64,000 bases of DNA from Epichloe hybrida. Taxonomy: Eukaryota; Ascomycota; Sordariomycetes; Hypocreales; Clavicipitaceae. A model generated the notes under the pieces. That model did no database searches, was not told the origin of the DNA, and saw only the letters and a program-made list of their open reading frames with translations. Shown here in pieces: positions 35,999 to 48,923 of the stretch. The stretch's first letter is position 1. Every line of letters starts with the position of its first letter. The position numbers and the translations under genes were made by a program. The DNA lies in assembly GCA_019022495.1 (NCBI GenBank), contig JAFEKR010000001.1, forward strand, positions 5,890,001 to 5,954,000. Reading direction: 5' to 3'.

Positions 35999-36058
35999 GT
36001 AGTTAAAGTACTAGGACTAGCTATATAATTAGCTATTTAGTAAAAAGAATATATATAT
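35999..36058 (+). mobile_element. 60-bp LINE tail insertion L4
   Basis: A 60-bp insertion in F3, absent from F2, is flanked by a perfect 14-bp duplication acttattataaaag (35985-35998 and 36059-36072). It matches the last 60 bases of L2, including the tRNA-like tract, and ends in a short (TA)n tail. Extreme 5' truncation explains its size. Confidence 0.85.
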
Positions 36059-37738
36059 ACTTATTATAAAAGCTTTAATAACCTTAATTACTATTATTTT
36101 ACTTTTATTATTATTTTAAAAAAATATAAAAGAGAAAACATTTTTATAATATTAATATTTTTAAAAACCTTAAAATATAAAGTTATTAAAAACTATAGCT
36201 TTTACTATAGTAATTTACTTATAATTACTAGTATTTATATTTAAGTTATTTATTTATTATTTATTATTTATTATTAAACTTTAACACTAATAATATTATA
36301 AGTAATCTTAGTAATCTTAGTAATACTAGTAATATTAGTAATATTAGTATTATAATAAGCTATTATAAGCTATTATAAGCTATTATAAGCTATAATAAGA
36401 TATAATAAGCTACTTATATTAAGTTTACTAGTAGTTCTTTTTATAGTTTTTTTTAAAATAAGTAATAATAATAAATTATAGAAATAGTAAATAATATAAT
36501 AAGAAGGTTTTTCTTTAAGTTATATTAGGGAAATAAAGTATTAAGTTAAATAGTATTATTTAAAAAGTATATATTCTTTATGCTAGATAGCTAATTAAGT
36601 AGCTAGTCCTAGTACTCTAACCGCTTAGTTAAGAGAGAAAACCCTATACTAGGAAGAAAAACCCTCTTATATCTATAAATAAGCTAGCGCTAGCCCTCTT
36701 ATAGGCTTACGCTATGTTAAGTATAGCTAACTATAGGTGTTTAGTGCTAGCTTATACTAGCCTTATTCTATAGAAAATAAGAGAAAAGGAAAAATATATA
36801 GTAGTAATCCTAGCTAGCTCCCTTTATTATTACTCTAGCCTTATACTAGTCTTACCTTATACCTCTTACTTTATTTTATAGTAAGGTAAATTCTAATTTA
36901 TAATAATAATTTACTTTTTCTTTACTTTACTTCTAGCTTCTTTAGTGCCTTACTTTTTAGCTAACTCTAGCCTAGTACTAGTTTAAATACCTTATAAAGT
37001 CTAAGTATATAGTTTTATTTACTTATAGTAAAGGGTAAGTAATTTAGGCCTAGTGCCTAGGTAGTTTTACCTTTAGATTACTTATATGCTATTTATATAT
37101 TTATTTATCTTATACTTTATTTTCTAGGTAATATTATAATTTTTCCCCCCCCCCTCTCTTAAGTATAAAAAAAGGCTTTTTTCTCTATAAGGTTTTAATC
37201 TTTTTCCTTTTCTTATATTAAACTTCCTATAAGTTCTTATTTTTCTTACCTTTTCTTAAAGCTATTTAAGGATTTTCTAGCCTAGTATTAATTTAGTTAC
37301 TAATATTTTATATAGAAATTTATAATAGAATATTAGTAAATACTATAAGTATTTTATTATTAGTGCTATTCTAGTTTTAATTTACCTAGGAAATTATAAC
37401 CTTAAAGAGGTATTTAAGGAAATCCCCTATAGTAAAATAATTAAAGTAAGCTAAGTTTAAAGATCTTAAAGTAAGTTATTCTTACCCTTATTTTATACTT
37501 ATTCTAGGTCTAATCTAGGGTAGCTAAGTAAACCTTAAGCACTATAGTGTATATCTTATAAGATATAATTAATTAAAAATCTAGGGCACTAGTACTATAA
37601 TATTATTAGTAAGTTAGTTTATTTCTAGCCTAGGAGTAAGGCTAATTTATATAGAAAGGGGTAATATCTAGCACTTACTTTAACTATTAGGTCTATAACT
37701 ATAGATATTCTAAGGTAATAGTAGTATTTATACTTACT

Positions 37739-38141
37739 CAGAGGATTGTAAACAATTACATCTTGTAATTGTTCGTTTTTCTTAAATAATTAATATCTAA
37801 CTTATAATTAAAGATATTATCCTATAAATTACGTAATCTTATAGAGTAAAATTCTAAGATAAATACTATACAAAAAAGTGGGTCCAAAAGTGGGCCCTTC
37901 GTCCGTAATTAGAAATACTAAAAACAATTACATTTTAGCAGTAAAAACAGGTAAAAATATTGTTTTCTAATTTACGGCCAAACGATCCACTTTTAGACCC
38001 ACTTTTTTGTATAGTATTTATCTTAGAATTTTACTCTATAAGATTACGTAATTTATATGTTAATATCTTTAATTATAAGCTAGATATAAAAATAAACAAA
38101 ACAATTACAAACAATTACAATTACATGAGTACAATTGCCTG
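37739..38141. mobile_element. hAT-like MITE M1
   Basis: 403 bp, CAGAGGATTGTAAACAATTA to GAGTACAATTGCCTG, with perfect 8-bp duplication tacttact (37731-37738 and 38142-38149). The two halves are inverted copies (agtgggtccaaaagtggg against ccacttttagacccac), so it folds into a long hairpin. Little RIP, suggesting recent insertion or sparing. The 73-codon frame inside has no independent support. Confidence 0.92.
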
Positions 38142-38526
38142 TACTTACTTTAAGCTTACTCTAGTGCTAATTTACTTATAGCTAAATATTACTAGCTAAT
38201 AAGGGGAGTATTAGTAGTTAGTTAATACCTAGGCTAGTATAGTTACTAGGAGTAATATAAGTAGTTTTATTTTAGTATAGTAATAGCTTTAAGTTAAGGC
38301 TAACTTTAATTATCTAGGTCCTAGAGGACTATATAGCTTAGGTTAAGAAACTCTATACTAAAAACCATGCTAAGAAAAAATAAAGTACTATAGTAATAAG
38401 CTTAGACCTAGCTAGGTCTAGGTTTACTAAGGAATAATATAAGAAGGTTATCTTTTAGCTCTAGTAGCTTAATACCTAGGTAGTAAAAATAAACTAACTC
38501 CTAGTTACTAGCCTATTAGCTAAGGG

Positions 38527-38936
38527 CAGAGTATTGTTTGTAGTTAGTGTAGTGTATTTTGTAGTTTTTACATTTAATTTTATAGCTAGCTTATAATTAA
38601 ATAGATTATCCTATAAATCACGTAATCCTATAGAGATAAATCCTAAGAAAAATACTATATATAAAAGTGGGTCTAAAAGTGGACCCCGTACCTGTAAATT
38701 AGAAAAACTACATTTGTAGTGTATTCTTAGTGCTAAAATGTAGTAAAATGTAGTTTTTCTAATTTATAGGCGAGGGGTTCACTTTTAGACCCACTTTTAT
38801 ATATAACTACATTGTAGTTTTTTAGTTATCTATCTAAAAAAAGAAGTTTTATATCTCTATATATTTTCTAAGATTAGATATATATTATTTGTTAAATAAA
38901 AAATACACTACAAATCAATTGTAGTGCAATACTCTG
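38527..38936. mobile_element. hAT-like MITE M2
   Basis: 410 bp, CAGAGTATTGTTTGTAG to GTAGTGCAATACTCTG, with perfect 8-bp duplication gctaaggg (38519-38526 and 38937-38944). Same foldback architecture as M1 and M3, with TIRs shared with the F elements. Confidence 0.93.
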
Positions 38937-39728
38937 GCTAAGGGTAAGAGTAAGGTAATAAAGAAAGTAATCCTAGTTTTTAAAGAGAAATAAGGCTAAT
39001 TTTAAGGTAGTAAAGGGGTAGTAATAAGCTAGTGTAAAATAATACCTATAGTTTTTTTAACTTAAAATTAATTTAATAACTATTTTAGACTTATAGTCTT
39101 TTTATCTTAGTGTAATTTTGCCTTATTTCTAGCTTACCTTTATAGCTATATTATTTTACCTAGTGTCTCTCTTTAGTTATTTATAGTGTCTATTTATTAA
39201 TTATTTTAGTTACCTCTAAGGCAGCCTAAATCCCCCTCTAGTTTACGTTAGCTAAGGGCTAGGTCTTATGCTAATATATAATATTAGAGTCTTCTTATAC
39301 TAAGGACTTATTTAGCTATATATCTTGCCCTTAGGGGATTGTCTAGGGCTAGCCTCGCATCCTGTGCGTCTCTAGGCTATCGTGTTTAGGGGTGTCTGTA
39401 GTTGTAGTTAGCGCAGTTAACAATTACGTGATATTAAAAAAGTATAATATTATATATTAAAAAAGTATAATATTATATATAAACTTACTTAGTTATAGTA
39501 AAATTACTAAAATAATATAATATTATAAATTCTATAACTAATTAAATAAAATAGGTAATAATAAAAGCTTTTATATAACTAGTATTCTTTTAATCCTTAT
39601 AATACTAATAACTAATAAAAAGTCTAATACTATATTTGTAGTGTTTGTAGTTAGTGTAGTTTATAGTGTAGTTACCACACTACACTACAAATACTACACT
39701 ACACTACACGTTTTAGTGCAATACTCTA

Positions 39729-41412
39729 ATACTTACTATACCTTAGCATTACCTTATAAAACTTAGTAATATATTTTATTTAAAAGTAATTATAGTATTA
39801 CTTAAGTTATAAGGTTTTATTATATAATTTAGCTTAAAATAGCTTTACGTTAAATACTATTTTATCTTAGTATATTTTATTAATATCTTTAACTTTAGCT
39901 AGTCTAAGAATTAAAGTAATTTACTAAGTACCTTTATCTTAAGGGTATTTTATAGTTACCTTAATTATATTTACTTTATTTACTTTTTTAATCTTTATTA
40001 CTAGGTTCTTAATAAATATATACTTTATTAAGAAACCCTTAATAATAACACTAAGTATATAGTAGTAAATAATTACCTTTAGGCTAAACACTTTAGTAAT
40101 TTATTTTTAGTTTTCTTTATATTATACTATATTTCCTTTAAAGATAATAATTATATTCTTACTAAGGAGTCTTTTAGCTACTATTACTAAGGCTTACTTA
40201 ATAGCTTTATTTATAGCTATAACTATATCTTTTATACTCTTAAATTAAAATAATTTTTATATAGTATTTTCTTTTATAAGTACTTCTTTATATTATTTTC
40301 TAGGGATTTAAAATAAGAGAGGTTAGTATTTAGTTATTTTAGTATAAGCCTAGCTATAATACTTACCTAGGTTAAGGAGTTATTATCTTTAGCTTTCTCC
40401 TTAATAGTCTTCTTAAAGGCTATTTTTAATACTTCTTTAGTAATATAAATATTACTATTATTAGTGTTTATAGCTCTTACTTTAGTTTAAATATAGTTTA
40501 TTACTTAGTTAGTTATAGCTAGTATAATATACTAAACTTAGGTAACTTTATTACTAAAAATAAGGCTAGTAATCTTATTATAATATTTTATATCTTTAGA
40601 ATATATAAATTAGTTTTAGTTTACTATTAGGTTATTTTTACTTCTTTAGATATTAAACTATTTTATTTCTATATTTAAGTAATAGTTACTTTAAGCTAAC
40701 CCCCTTAAGCTTATATTAATTACTATTAGTATTTTATTTATACTCTTATTACTAGCTTTATTACAGTATAATATTATAGAGAGAGAGAAATAAAGGTAAG
40801 GATTTTAAATATTAATATGATTTATATTTTAGAGGCAATTCTAGACCTTAGGGTTAGTGTAGAAAGTTATGCGAAGGTTTATTAAAGATATAAATATTAG
40901 CCCTAGAATTATAGATAACTATATTCTAATTCCCTTTAGAGCTATTTATAGTATTTAAAGTTAAATAAATAACTTTCCTTAAAGGTTAAGAGTTTTATAA
41001 GTATATAAATAATAATATATTTACTATTTTCTTACTTAGAGTTACTATAAGTAAGTTATTTATTAGGTTTTATAAGGGATTAATAATATTATTACTTTTC
41101 TCCCTTTTCTTTAGCTTTTAACTTATAGCTTTTAATTTCTTTTATAGGTTTTTCTTAAGATATCTCTTAATATTATCTTTAGAGTTTTTCTTAACTTCCT
41201 AATCCTTAGGAGTAGCCTTTAGCTTATATAAATCCTTAAATAAATTATAGGATTTCTATTACTTTAAGGTATCTTAAATATTATAATTAAAATATCTAGG
41301 GTATTTCTTTCTTTTTAATTTACTTTAACTACTTAATCTATTAGTAAATAAGTATATTAGCTATCTTTAGTATACTTTATAAAGCTTTATAATCTCTTTT
41401 AAACTTTATAAT
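39729..41412 (-). mobile_element. copia element E1, 3' part of what remains
   Basis: 41412 is joined to 48924 once chromovirus B is removed. From about 40880 to 41412 it matches copia A at about 57490-58010, including the protease region (NRNIVIYNSRANVY-like in A). Left of about 40860 the sequence is not clearly similar to A, so this is a related family or a recombinant. It is cut at 39728 by F3; reverse transcriptase and the 3' LTR are missing. Confidence 0.65.
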
Positions 41413-41629
41413 TGTTATGGACTAGCCCCTAGGCGACTGCGATAGGGCGTCAATATAGTATTAAGAGACTTAAGGAGAAAGGAGAAAGGGTAAGAGGCTA
41501 TCCCTAGTAGTGCCCCTTATACCCCTTAGGCTACTTATATAAGCTTCCTTTCCTTACCTTAATTACTTTTACTACTTCTCTCTTTAACTACTATATAGAT
41601 AATACTTAGGCAAAGCCTAAGCCCTTATA
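41413..41629 (-). repeat. 3' LTR of chromovirus B
   Basis: 217 bp, begins TGTTATGGACTAGCCCC and ends with RIP-altered ttata. Confidence 0.93.
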
Positions 41630-42042
41630 TATACCCTTACTTAAGTGTGTTTAATAAGTCCCCTTTTTATAATAGTCCTATAAATTATCCTATAGGTAAT
41701 TAATCCTATTCCTTACTTATTATTATTAAGTGTGTAATATATTTGCCTTACTAACTATTATATAGTAATAGTAATTACCTTACTTCTATGCCTTAGTTTT
41801 ACAGTGTATATAATGCATTTACCTTACTAACCTATTATTTATTATAGTCTCTAGCCCTACCCCTACTAGTTTATTAATTACCTAATATAGGTTTAAAACT
41901 ATATATAAATATTTTACTTATTTCCTTTTTATATCTTACCTTCCCTTATATAACACTATCCCTTTACTATTATAATTCTATTATGCCTTTCTCTTTATTC
42001 TATTAGAATCTCCTTCTTAAATAATTATTCTCCTATTAGAAT

Positions 42043-43690
42043 ATACCTTATAATTTATCTAACCCTTCTTTATCCTTAGCTACTCTTACTATACCTTTAG
42101 CCTATTTTATTAGTAAGTTTCTTATAAAGAGTAACTTAGATAATAATTAATATACTACTCCTTAATTAGTCTAGTGCCCTTATAGGCTATATATAAAATA
42201 AGCCCTTACTACTAGTGTTCTAGAATATTATTTACCTAAATCTAGAGAATTATACCCTTTATATTAAAAGTAATACCTTTCCTATATATAGTATACTAGG
42301 CTTTTATTTACTAACCCTTATTTCTATTATACACTAAAGAATATTAAGGTAAAGATTACTATAAGTATATATATTATTAAACCTAAAGTCCTTAAAACTT
42401 TAGGTATAAAAAAGAAAATACCTATACTATCCTAAAGGTATTACTACCTTATTAATTAGTAAAACTCCTTCCTTACCTAGGCTTAGTTTAATTTAGCTTT
42501 TATTTAGTTAGCCCTTAGGGCATCCCTTATTACTAATATTACTATAATAAATATAACTAGTCTTAAAGTTACCTCTTTTATTAGCACTAGCCCTTTAGCT
42601 AGCTATAGTATAGCTTATTCTATATAGTAAGCTATAAGTATTTTATTCTAATAGAACTAATAAGTTATTAGTAAACTAACTATAATATATAAAGAGATAT
42701 ATAAGTAGTTTATTACACTTCTCTAAGCTTTAATGCCTTATTACTAGGATAAAATCTAGTAATATGTTTAAATTACTAGGTTAAGTAATAACTCTCCTTC
42801 TTATTACTACTAGTAACTATTATGCCTTCCCTTTATAATAGGTCTAACTTATAATTATATTCTTAGAGCCTTAGAAGCTAGCTATTCTCTAGCTAGAAAT
42901 AATACTCCTCCCCCCCTTAGTTATTTTTCTTTTACTTATTACTTACTTACTAGGTTTTCTATTACACCCCCTCTTATATATACTCCCTATACTAACCCTA
43001 TTTACACTATCTAAGTCCTAGGTTATACCTAAGGTAAATAAGGTAAATAACTTATTATACTATAACTATTACCTAGTAATAATAATACTATAGCTATAGT
43101 AACTATAGTATAACTTTAAATAGAGGTAGTATGCCCTTATTTATCTTCTTCTAGTAATTTAGGTAATAACTTAATAGATAATTATCCTTATTAAGTAATA
43201 GTAGTAAAATATAGTAATTTAGCGCCTTAGGTGCTTATAGGCAGATCTTTGCACTACACTACATCTTGTAGTTTTTTTTTTCTAACAAATAATTAATATC
43301 TAATCTAAGAAAATACATATAGATATAAAACTTCTATTTTTAGATAGCTAACTTAAAAACTACAGTGTAGTTATATATAAAAGTGGGTCTAAAAGTGGTT
43401 GGCCATAAATTAGAAAAACTACATTTCACTACATTTTAGCACTTAAAAAATTACTACAAATGTAGTATTTCCAATTTGTGGGCCTAGGGCCCACTTTCGG
43501 ACCCACATTTATATATAGTATTTTTCTTAGAATTTTACTCTATAGGATTACGTGATTTTTAGGATAATAACTTTAATAACTAGCTAGATATAAAATTAAA
43601 CAAAAAAACTACACAAAAAACTACACTACACGAGTGTAAAGCTCTGCTTATAGGAGTCTTTATAGGTATATAAGTCTTTTAAAATTAATT
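42043..43690 (+). pseudogene. antisense degenerate ORF in chromovirus B
   Basis: Counterpart of the frame at 17463 in C. The start codon is ATA here (ATG with a G-to-A change). The frame is kept to the KEIYKQFTT block at 42691 (648 bp, exactly in frame) with stops only at Gln-like positions. MITE M3 is inserted in the distal part at 43242. Shared blocks include ALTTSVLEYYLP and SPLASYSIA. Confidence 0.6.
43242..43646. mobile_element. hAT-like MITE M3
   Basis: 405 bp, CAGATCTTTGCACTACAC to GAGTGTAAAGCTCTG, with perfect 8-bp duplication cttatagg (43234-43241 and 43647-43654). The target matches the uninterrupted G1 sequence near 1090-1105. Internal halves are inverted copies, as in M1 and M2. 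Confidence 0.92.
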
Positions 43691-46600
43691 TAGTCTATTA
43701 TTATATTATATATCTCCCTATTTTACCTTAAACTTATTAAGGGCCTATGTTTATGCTATATTCTCTAATAGTTCCTATATAAGCTATATATAACTTACTT
43801 ACTTAATAAGTATATTATATCTTTTACCCTAGCCTAGGGCATTTTAAGCCACTAGGATTTGCTTAACCTAATATTCCTTAATAAGTTTATTATTACCTTT
43901 TATAAGGACTTATTTAGGTCCTAGATAGAAGTCCTAAAGCTTTTAACTAGGGAGAGAGTCCTTTATAGCATATTTAATAAGGTTTACGTAAAATACTAGG
44001 TAAATACCTCTTAGGATATTAAGCTATATTATAAGTAATATTAGGACTTTTATAACTATATACTTTACTATTACCTAATTAAGTTTCTATAAGAGGTAAT
44101 TAGTTTTAATATTTTTAAGTAAAAGCTATACCTTATCTCTAACCTAGAACTATTTCACTAGCTAATATAAAGTAAATATAGTGTCTTACTACCTTTATTA
44201 TATATAGGCTATTATAGCTTATACTAGATAAGTACCCTCCTAGAGGTACTTAAGAAACCACATTACTTACCCCTTTAGTGTTATTATAAAAGCAAATATA
44301 TCTAGTAGTGCCTAGACTAGCTCTAGGTTATAGCTATATAGTAGCTTATTTAGGCTAACTCCTATTATAGAAAATAGCCTATTATTAATTATAAGCTAGT
44401 AAGTAGCTAGATATTCTAGCTAGTTAAACTATAAGAAGAAAACTATAATATATAGTATTACCTATACCTCTTAGTTTACTTACTTTATACTACTATTAGT
44501 TTATAAGTAATATAATATAGAAAGTAACTAATTAATCCTAATTAGGGAGCATAATATTATCTAAAACTTTCCTAACTAATCTAAACTATAATCTATAATA
44601 ATTAATTAAGAAAACCCCCTAAACTATTACTAAACTATTTTAAATCTCTTTATATATTCCTTAGCTCCTATAGAAGTTATAGCCTTAAGCTAAATAAATT
44701 TAGAGAGTTAATCTATAATAACTATTAGGTATTATAGCTTTTCTAGGGATAGTGCTAGTAAGTTTATTATAAAGTTAATAGAGATTTATAACTAAAACTA
44801 GTTAGGGATAGGTAAAGGCTTTAGTAAGCCCTAGCGCTATTAATAGCTCTTATAACTACTATAGTAGTAATAGTTATAAATAAACCTAGTAATATCTTAT
44901 AATATCCTATCCTAGTAAAACTACTATTATAAGATTTAAAATATAGTGTTATAGCCTAGGTGCCTTACTACTAGTAAATTATAGCATTACTATATTAGGG
45001 TTATTATAAGAGGCTCTTACACTAGGACTTAGGTATAGCCCCTAAACTAAAGCGCCCTATAACTTATAAGCACTTACAAAATAATTTACTACTTACTCTC
45101 TTATAAGTGCCTTAATAGGAAACCTCTAGGCCCTTTCCTAGATAGCCCTTAATTAGATACTATATATAGGGTTAGAGATAATAGCCTAGTCCTATAAGGT
45201 CTAAAGGTATTTAGTAGTAAAGAAAACCCTACTAGCTAGTAGTAATACTATACTACTATTATCTTACTATTTATCTAGTATTAGTAAGAGCTATATAATA
45301 GTAATAGGTTATAGGATATATTTTATTTTAGAGGTTACCCCTTCCTAGTCCTATTCCCTTTAAGAAAGAGCATTAGGCTACTATACCTATATACTAGGTT
45401 TATACTAGAGGTAAAAATTAAATAGCGTAAGTGTGTTTACCTATTAAGCTTACTACTCTAATATTAACTAAGGAGTTATAAAGTACTCTAGGTTCTTATA
45501 GTCTATATAGATTATAAATAGACTAGAAATGCCTTATAGCTTAGCTAACTATGCCTTAAGGTATAAGATAATAGCTAATAATTCCTTATTATAGATTATA
45601 TAGTTCTTTTATAAGGTTATAAGGCTAGTAAAGTAATAAGTAACTAGGTATATAACGCTATCCTAGCCTTACTAGGAAAGGCATTCTCTAATAGCTATTC
45701 CTAAATAATTAGCTTTTATTACTATAGGGAGATCTAGGTCCTATTATACTAGTACTAGGTATATAATAAAGGTATCTTTTAGCCTATTAAACGCATTATT
45801 CTCTTTAGGTCCTTATTAAAAAAGGATATTTCTCTTAGTTAATTATATTAGTAGTGCTACTAGTTTTAAAAAATTACTAATAAAGTTATAGTAAAAGTTA
45901 GTAAACCCTAGGAAGCTATAGACTCCTTAAAGTTTTATTAGGGCTACTTACTCCTTAATAGCTATAACCTTTACTAAGTCTAAATAGATAAAATAACTTA
46001 CTATAATAATATATCCTAGGTATTAAACCTCCTTTACTATAAATATAGACTTATTAAGGTCTAAGTATAAACCTAAATTCCTTAAGTAGCTTAATATTAA
46101 TTAAACCTTAGCTATATAGTCTTTCCTTAATCCCCCTAAGTAAACTAAGATATTACCTAAGTATACTATAATAAAGTCCCCTAATATATCCCCTAAGGAC
46201 TTATTAATATAATATTAGAATATTACTAGTGCGCTAGCTAGGCTAAAGGGGTAAACTAGTTACTTAAATAGCCTAAACCTAGTTTAAAACGCTATTAAGT
46301 ACTCCTAGCCCTTAGTAATCTATAGCTTATAAAACACTATATAAATATTACCTTTATAAACTAGTATACCTAGGATAAGAAATAGAGTGTCTCCTTAATT
46401 AATAGGAGAGAATAGTAATCCTATACTATTATCTTATTAAGAGCGTAGTAATTTATATAAAAACGCTAACTCTTATTAGCCTTTTTAATAAGGAAAACTA
46501 AAGCTATAGCTAATAATAAGCTAGTATAAATCTAACCCTTATCTATTAAGTTTATAATCTAGTGCCTAACCTCTAGAAGCTAGTCCCTTAGTATATTATA

Positions 46601-48701
46601 TAGTAGTCCCTAAGGGAGCATTAGTTTAGACTTATTCTAATTCTTATATAAGCGTATATAGTAATTAAGGGACCCCTAATAAGAAGGTAAGCTATTAGCT
46701 CTAGCCTTATTAAAAAGGTCTGTGAAGTTAGCTAACTCCTTAGGTAATATTAATATATCTAGGCTATTAGGTTTTATCTTAGGCGCTATAATCTATAGTA
46801 TTATTATTATTTCCCTAAGGCTTATAGTAATAAATATTATAGAAGTATCCCTCTTATAGTGTGCCTAGCACGCTTCTATAGTATATAAGAACCTAATAAT
46901 CCCTTATACTAAAGTCTTTACCTTATATATAAAGGCTTTAGAGACATATAAGCCCTTTATTACTTTAATAACTAATTACTATTTTACTATATAAATAACT
47001 ACATTATAATATTCTAGCTATAGTATCCTAAGTATAATATCTTATATAAGGCCTAGGATAATATATAAATACACTAATAACTCCTAGCTATTAATATTTA
47101 TTCTAGTATATACTATATAGGTAATTAAGGAGGTGTTCTCCTATACTCTTTTTCCTTTTCTTTCTATTTTTATTATAGTTTAAATACGCTTTCTCTTTAG
47201 TAAATATATAAGCTTTAGGCTAAACTATTTTACTACTAACTTACTTATAGCACTATAATAATTATAACTATAATTAATCTAGATATTAATATAATAATAT
47301 ATATTAAAGAGTATAGGAATTAAGAATAGTAATTAGTCTATATATTATACTATATCTTACTTTAACTTTATATAGCTTAAATAGTTATCCTATATTATAG
47401 TATATAATTAGCCTCCTTACCCTTATATAAGACTTTACTTAAGGGCTACTTATTTTTTATAAAGGGAATATTTACCTCCTTATTTATACTTTCCTTATTT
47501 ATTTTATATAAGTTAATACTAACCTATAGATAATAGGGTAAGAGAAAGGTATACTTCTAAATATAATAGTCCTTAGATTTATATTATAAGTAATATCCCT
47601 CCTAGTAGTATTTAGCTAACTTTACTTCTAATACTTATTTAGCCTATTATATATTTATAGTAAGCTTTAGACCTTTCTCTTTCTTAACTAGCTTATTTTA
47701 TTTTCCTAATTAAGTCCTTACTATATATACCCTAGTTATTAGTATATTACCCTTATAGTTAGTCTAGGGTATAGGTTTAGCTAGCTATAGTTTATATTAG
47801 GACTAGTACTTATTCTCTATAGTAAGGGCCTTAATATTAACTATAATCTTATAATACTATATAATAGCTATATACTATATACTCTAGCTAATACCCTAGC
47901 CTATACTAATTTCTCTTAAATACTTATTAAGCGCTTATTAAAGCTTTACTAGCTTTATATTATTCTCTTAATAATCCCCTCTTACTAATAAAAGCTTCTT
48001 TATAAAGTAAATAAAGAATATAGAAAATAGCTCCCCTAGGCCTTATTTTATCTAGTTAAGCTCTATAAGGGCTATTTCCTATTTATATAAATTAGAGAAT
48101 ATAGACTTAAGGTATTCTAGGAATTTAGCTAAGTTAAAATTATAAATACTACCTTATTTAAAGAAAGTAACTACCTAGGATTAGACTTTAGAGAATAGGT
48201 TTTAGTAAATAAATATTTACTTATCCTTATTAGTTTTAATAAAGTCCTTATTTACCTATAGTTTATATTCTATTAGGAATCTCTATATAGTAAATAAGGC
48301 CTTATTACTATTATATAGGTTACCTATAGGGATAGGTTTTTATTTTACCCTAGGTATAGTTAAGGCTAGGTTAAAGGTAAGAGGTAAAGTAAGATTAACT
48401 ATTAGGGTATTAGGCTAGGCTATAATAAGTAATTAGGTTAAAGGTCTTATAGTATTTATAGCTATATATTATTAGAGGCATATAAGCTTTACTATTTGCT
48501 TATAAAGTATAAGTTAAAGCGTTTTAAATTAGGCTTATTAAGCTACTAGTAGTGCTATAGTATTAGATAAGGGAGTTATTATCCCCTAGCTAGGTTAGTC
48601 TTATAGTTAAAGCGTATTTATTATATTTATTAATATATCTATTAGTATTTCTATTATATCTTTTAGTAGTTATTAAAAAGGACTAAAGGAAGTCTTTTAA
48701 T
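43690..48701 (-). pseudogene. gag-pol remnant of chromovirus B
   Basis: Same domain order as in C: gag on the right, protease, RT (YLDN reading at about 46138-46180), integrase and chromodomain on the left (about 43750-43880). Heavily RIPped and non-functional. Confidence 0.8.
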
Positions 48702-48918
48702 TATTATAGACTAGCCCCTAGGTAACTATAATAGGGTGTTAATATAGTATTAAGAGACTTAAGGAAAAAGGAGAAAGAGTAAGAGACTATCCCTAGTAAT
48801 ACCCCTTATACCCCTTAGGTTACTTATATAAGCCTCCTTTCCTTACCCTAACTACTTCTGCCACTCCCCTCTCTACCTGCTATACGGATAATGCTTAGGC
48901 AAAGCCTAAGCCCTTACA
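48702..48918 (-). repeat. 5' LTR of chromovirus B
   Basis: 217 bp; its right end (tctgccactcccctctctacctgctatacgg region) is less mutated than its left. Confidence 0.92.
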
Positions 48919-48923
48919 ATAAT

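Larger units (their letters stand above)
36575..39430 (-). pseudogene. 5'-truncated LINE copy L5 in F3, split by two MITEs
   Basis: Minus-strand LINE with its 3' end at the left (tattctttatgctag, complement of the L2 end) and truncated at about 39430 within the Cys-rich end of ORF2 (HVIVNCANYNY-like reading). The flanks share an imperfect duplication (attatttaaaaagtata and attaaaaaagtata). About 1.9 kb separates the ORF2 end from the 3' terminus once MITEs are removed. That region carries the antisense frame described at L6: its first block starts near 37333 and the coiled-coil block lies near 38335-38520. Confidence 0.72.
35300..39728. mobile_element. hAT-like foldback element F3, carrying nested LINE pieces and MITEs
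   Basis: Left end CAGAGTATTGTTTGTAG at 35300, right end TTTTAGTGCAATACTCTA at 39728, same orientation as F2. LINE fragments L4 and L5 are inserted in it. The flanks differ: LINE L3 on the left (actatact) and copia E1 on the right (atacttac), with no shared 8-bp duplication, unlike F2. A short direct duplication of attaaaaaagtataatatta occurs at about 39434-39478. Confidence 0.75.
41413..48918 (-). mobile_element. Ty3/gypsy chromovirus B, complete, nested in copia E1
   Basis: A 7506-bp element with 217-bp LTRs (41413-41629 and 48702-48918) and the duplication ataat (41408-41412 and 48919-48923). Same family as C and G1. It contains MITE M3. Minus-strand gag-pol with RT box at about 46138-46180 and chromodomain at about 43750-43880, all full of RIP stops. 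The PBS is mutated (ATTAAAAGACTT) relative to C. Confidence 0.95.

Noticed and set aside
37960..38181. 73-codon frame
   Set aside because: Falls in MITE M1 and crosses its right boundary into LINE sequence.
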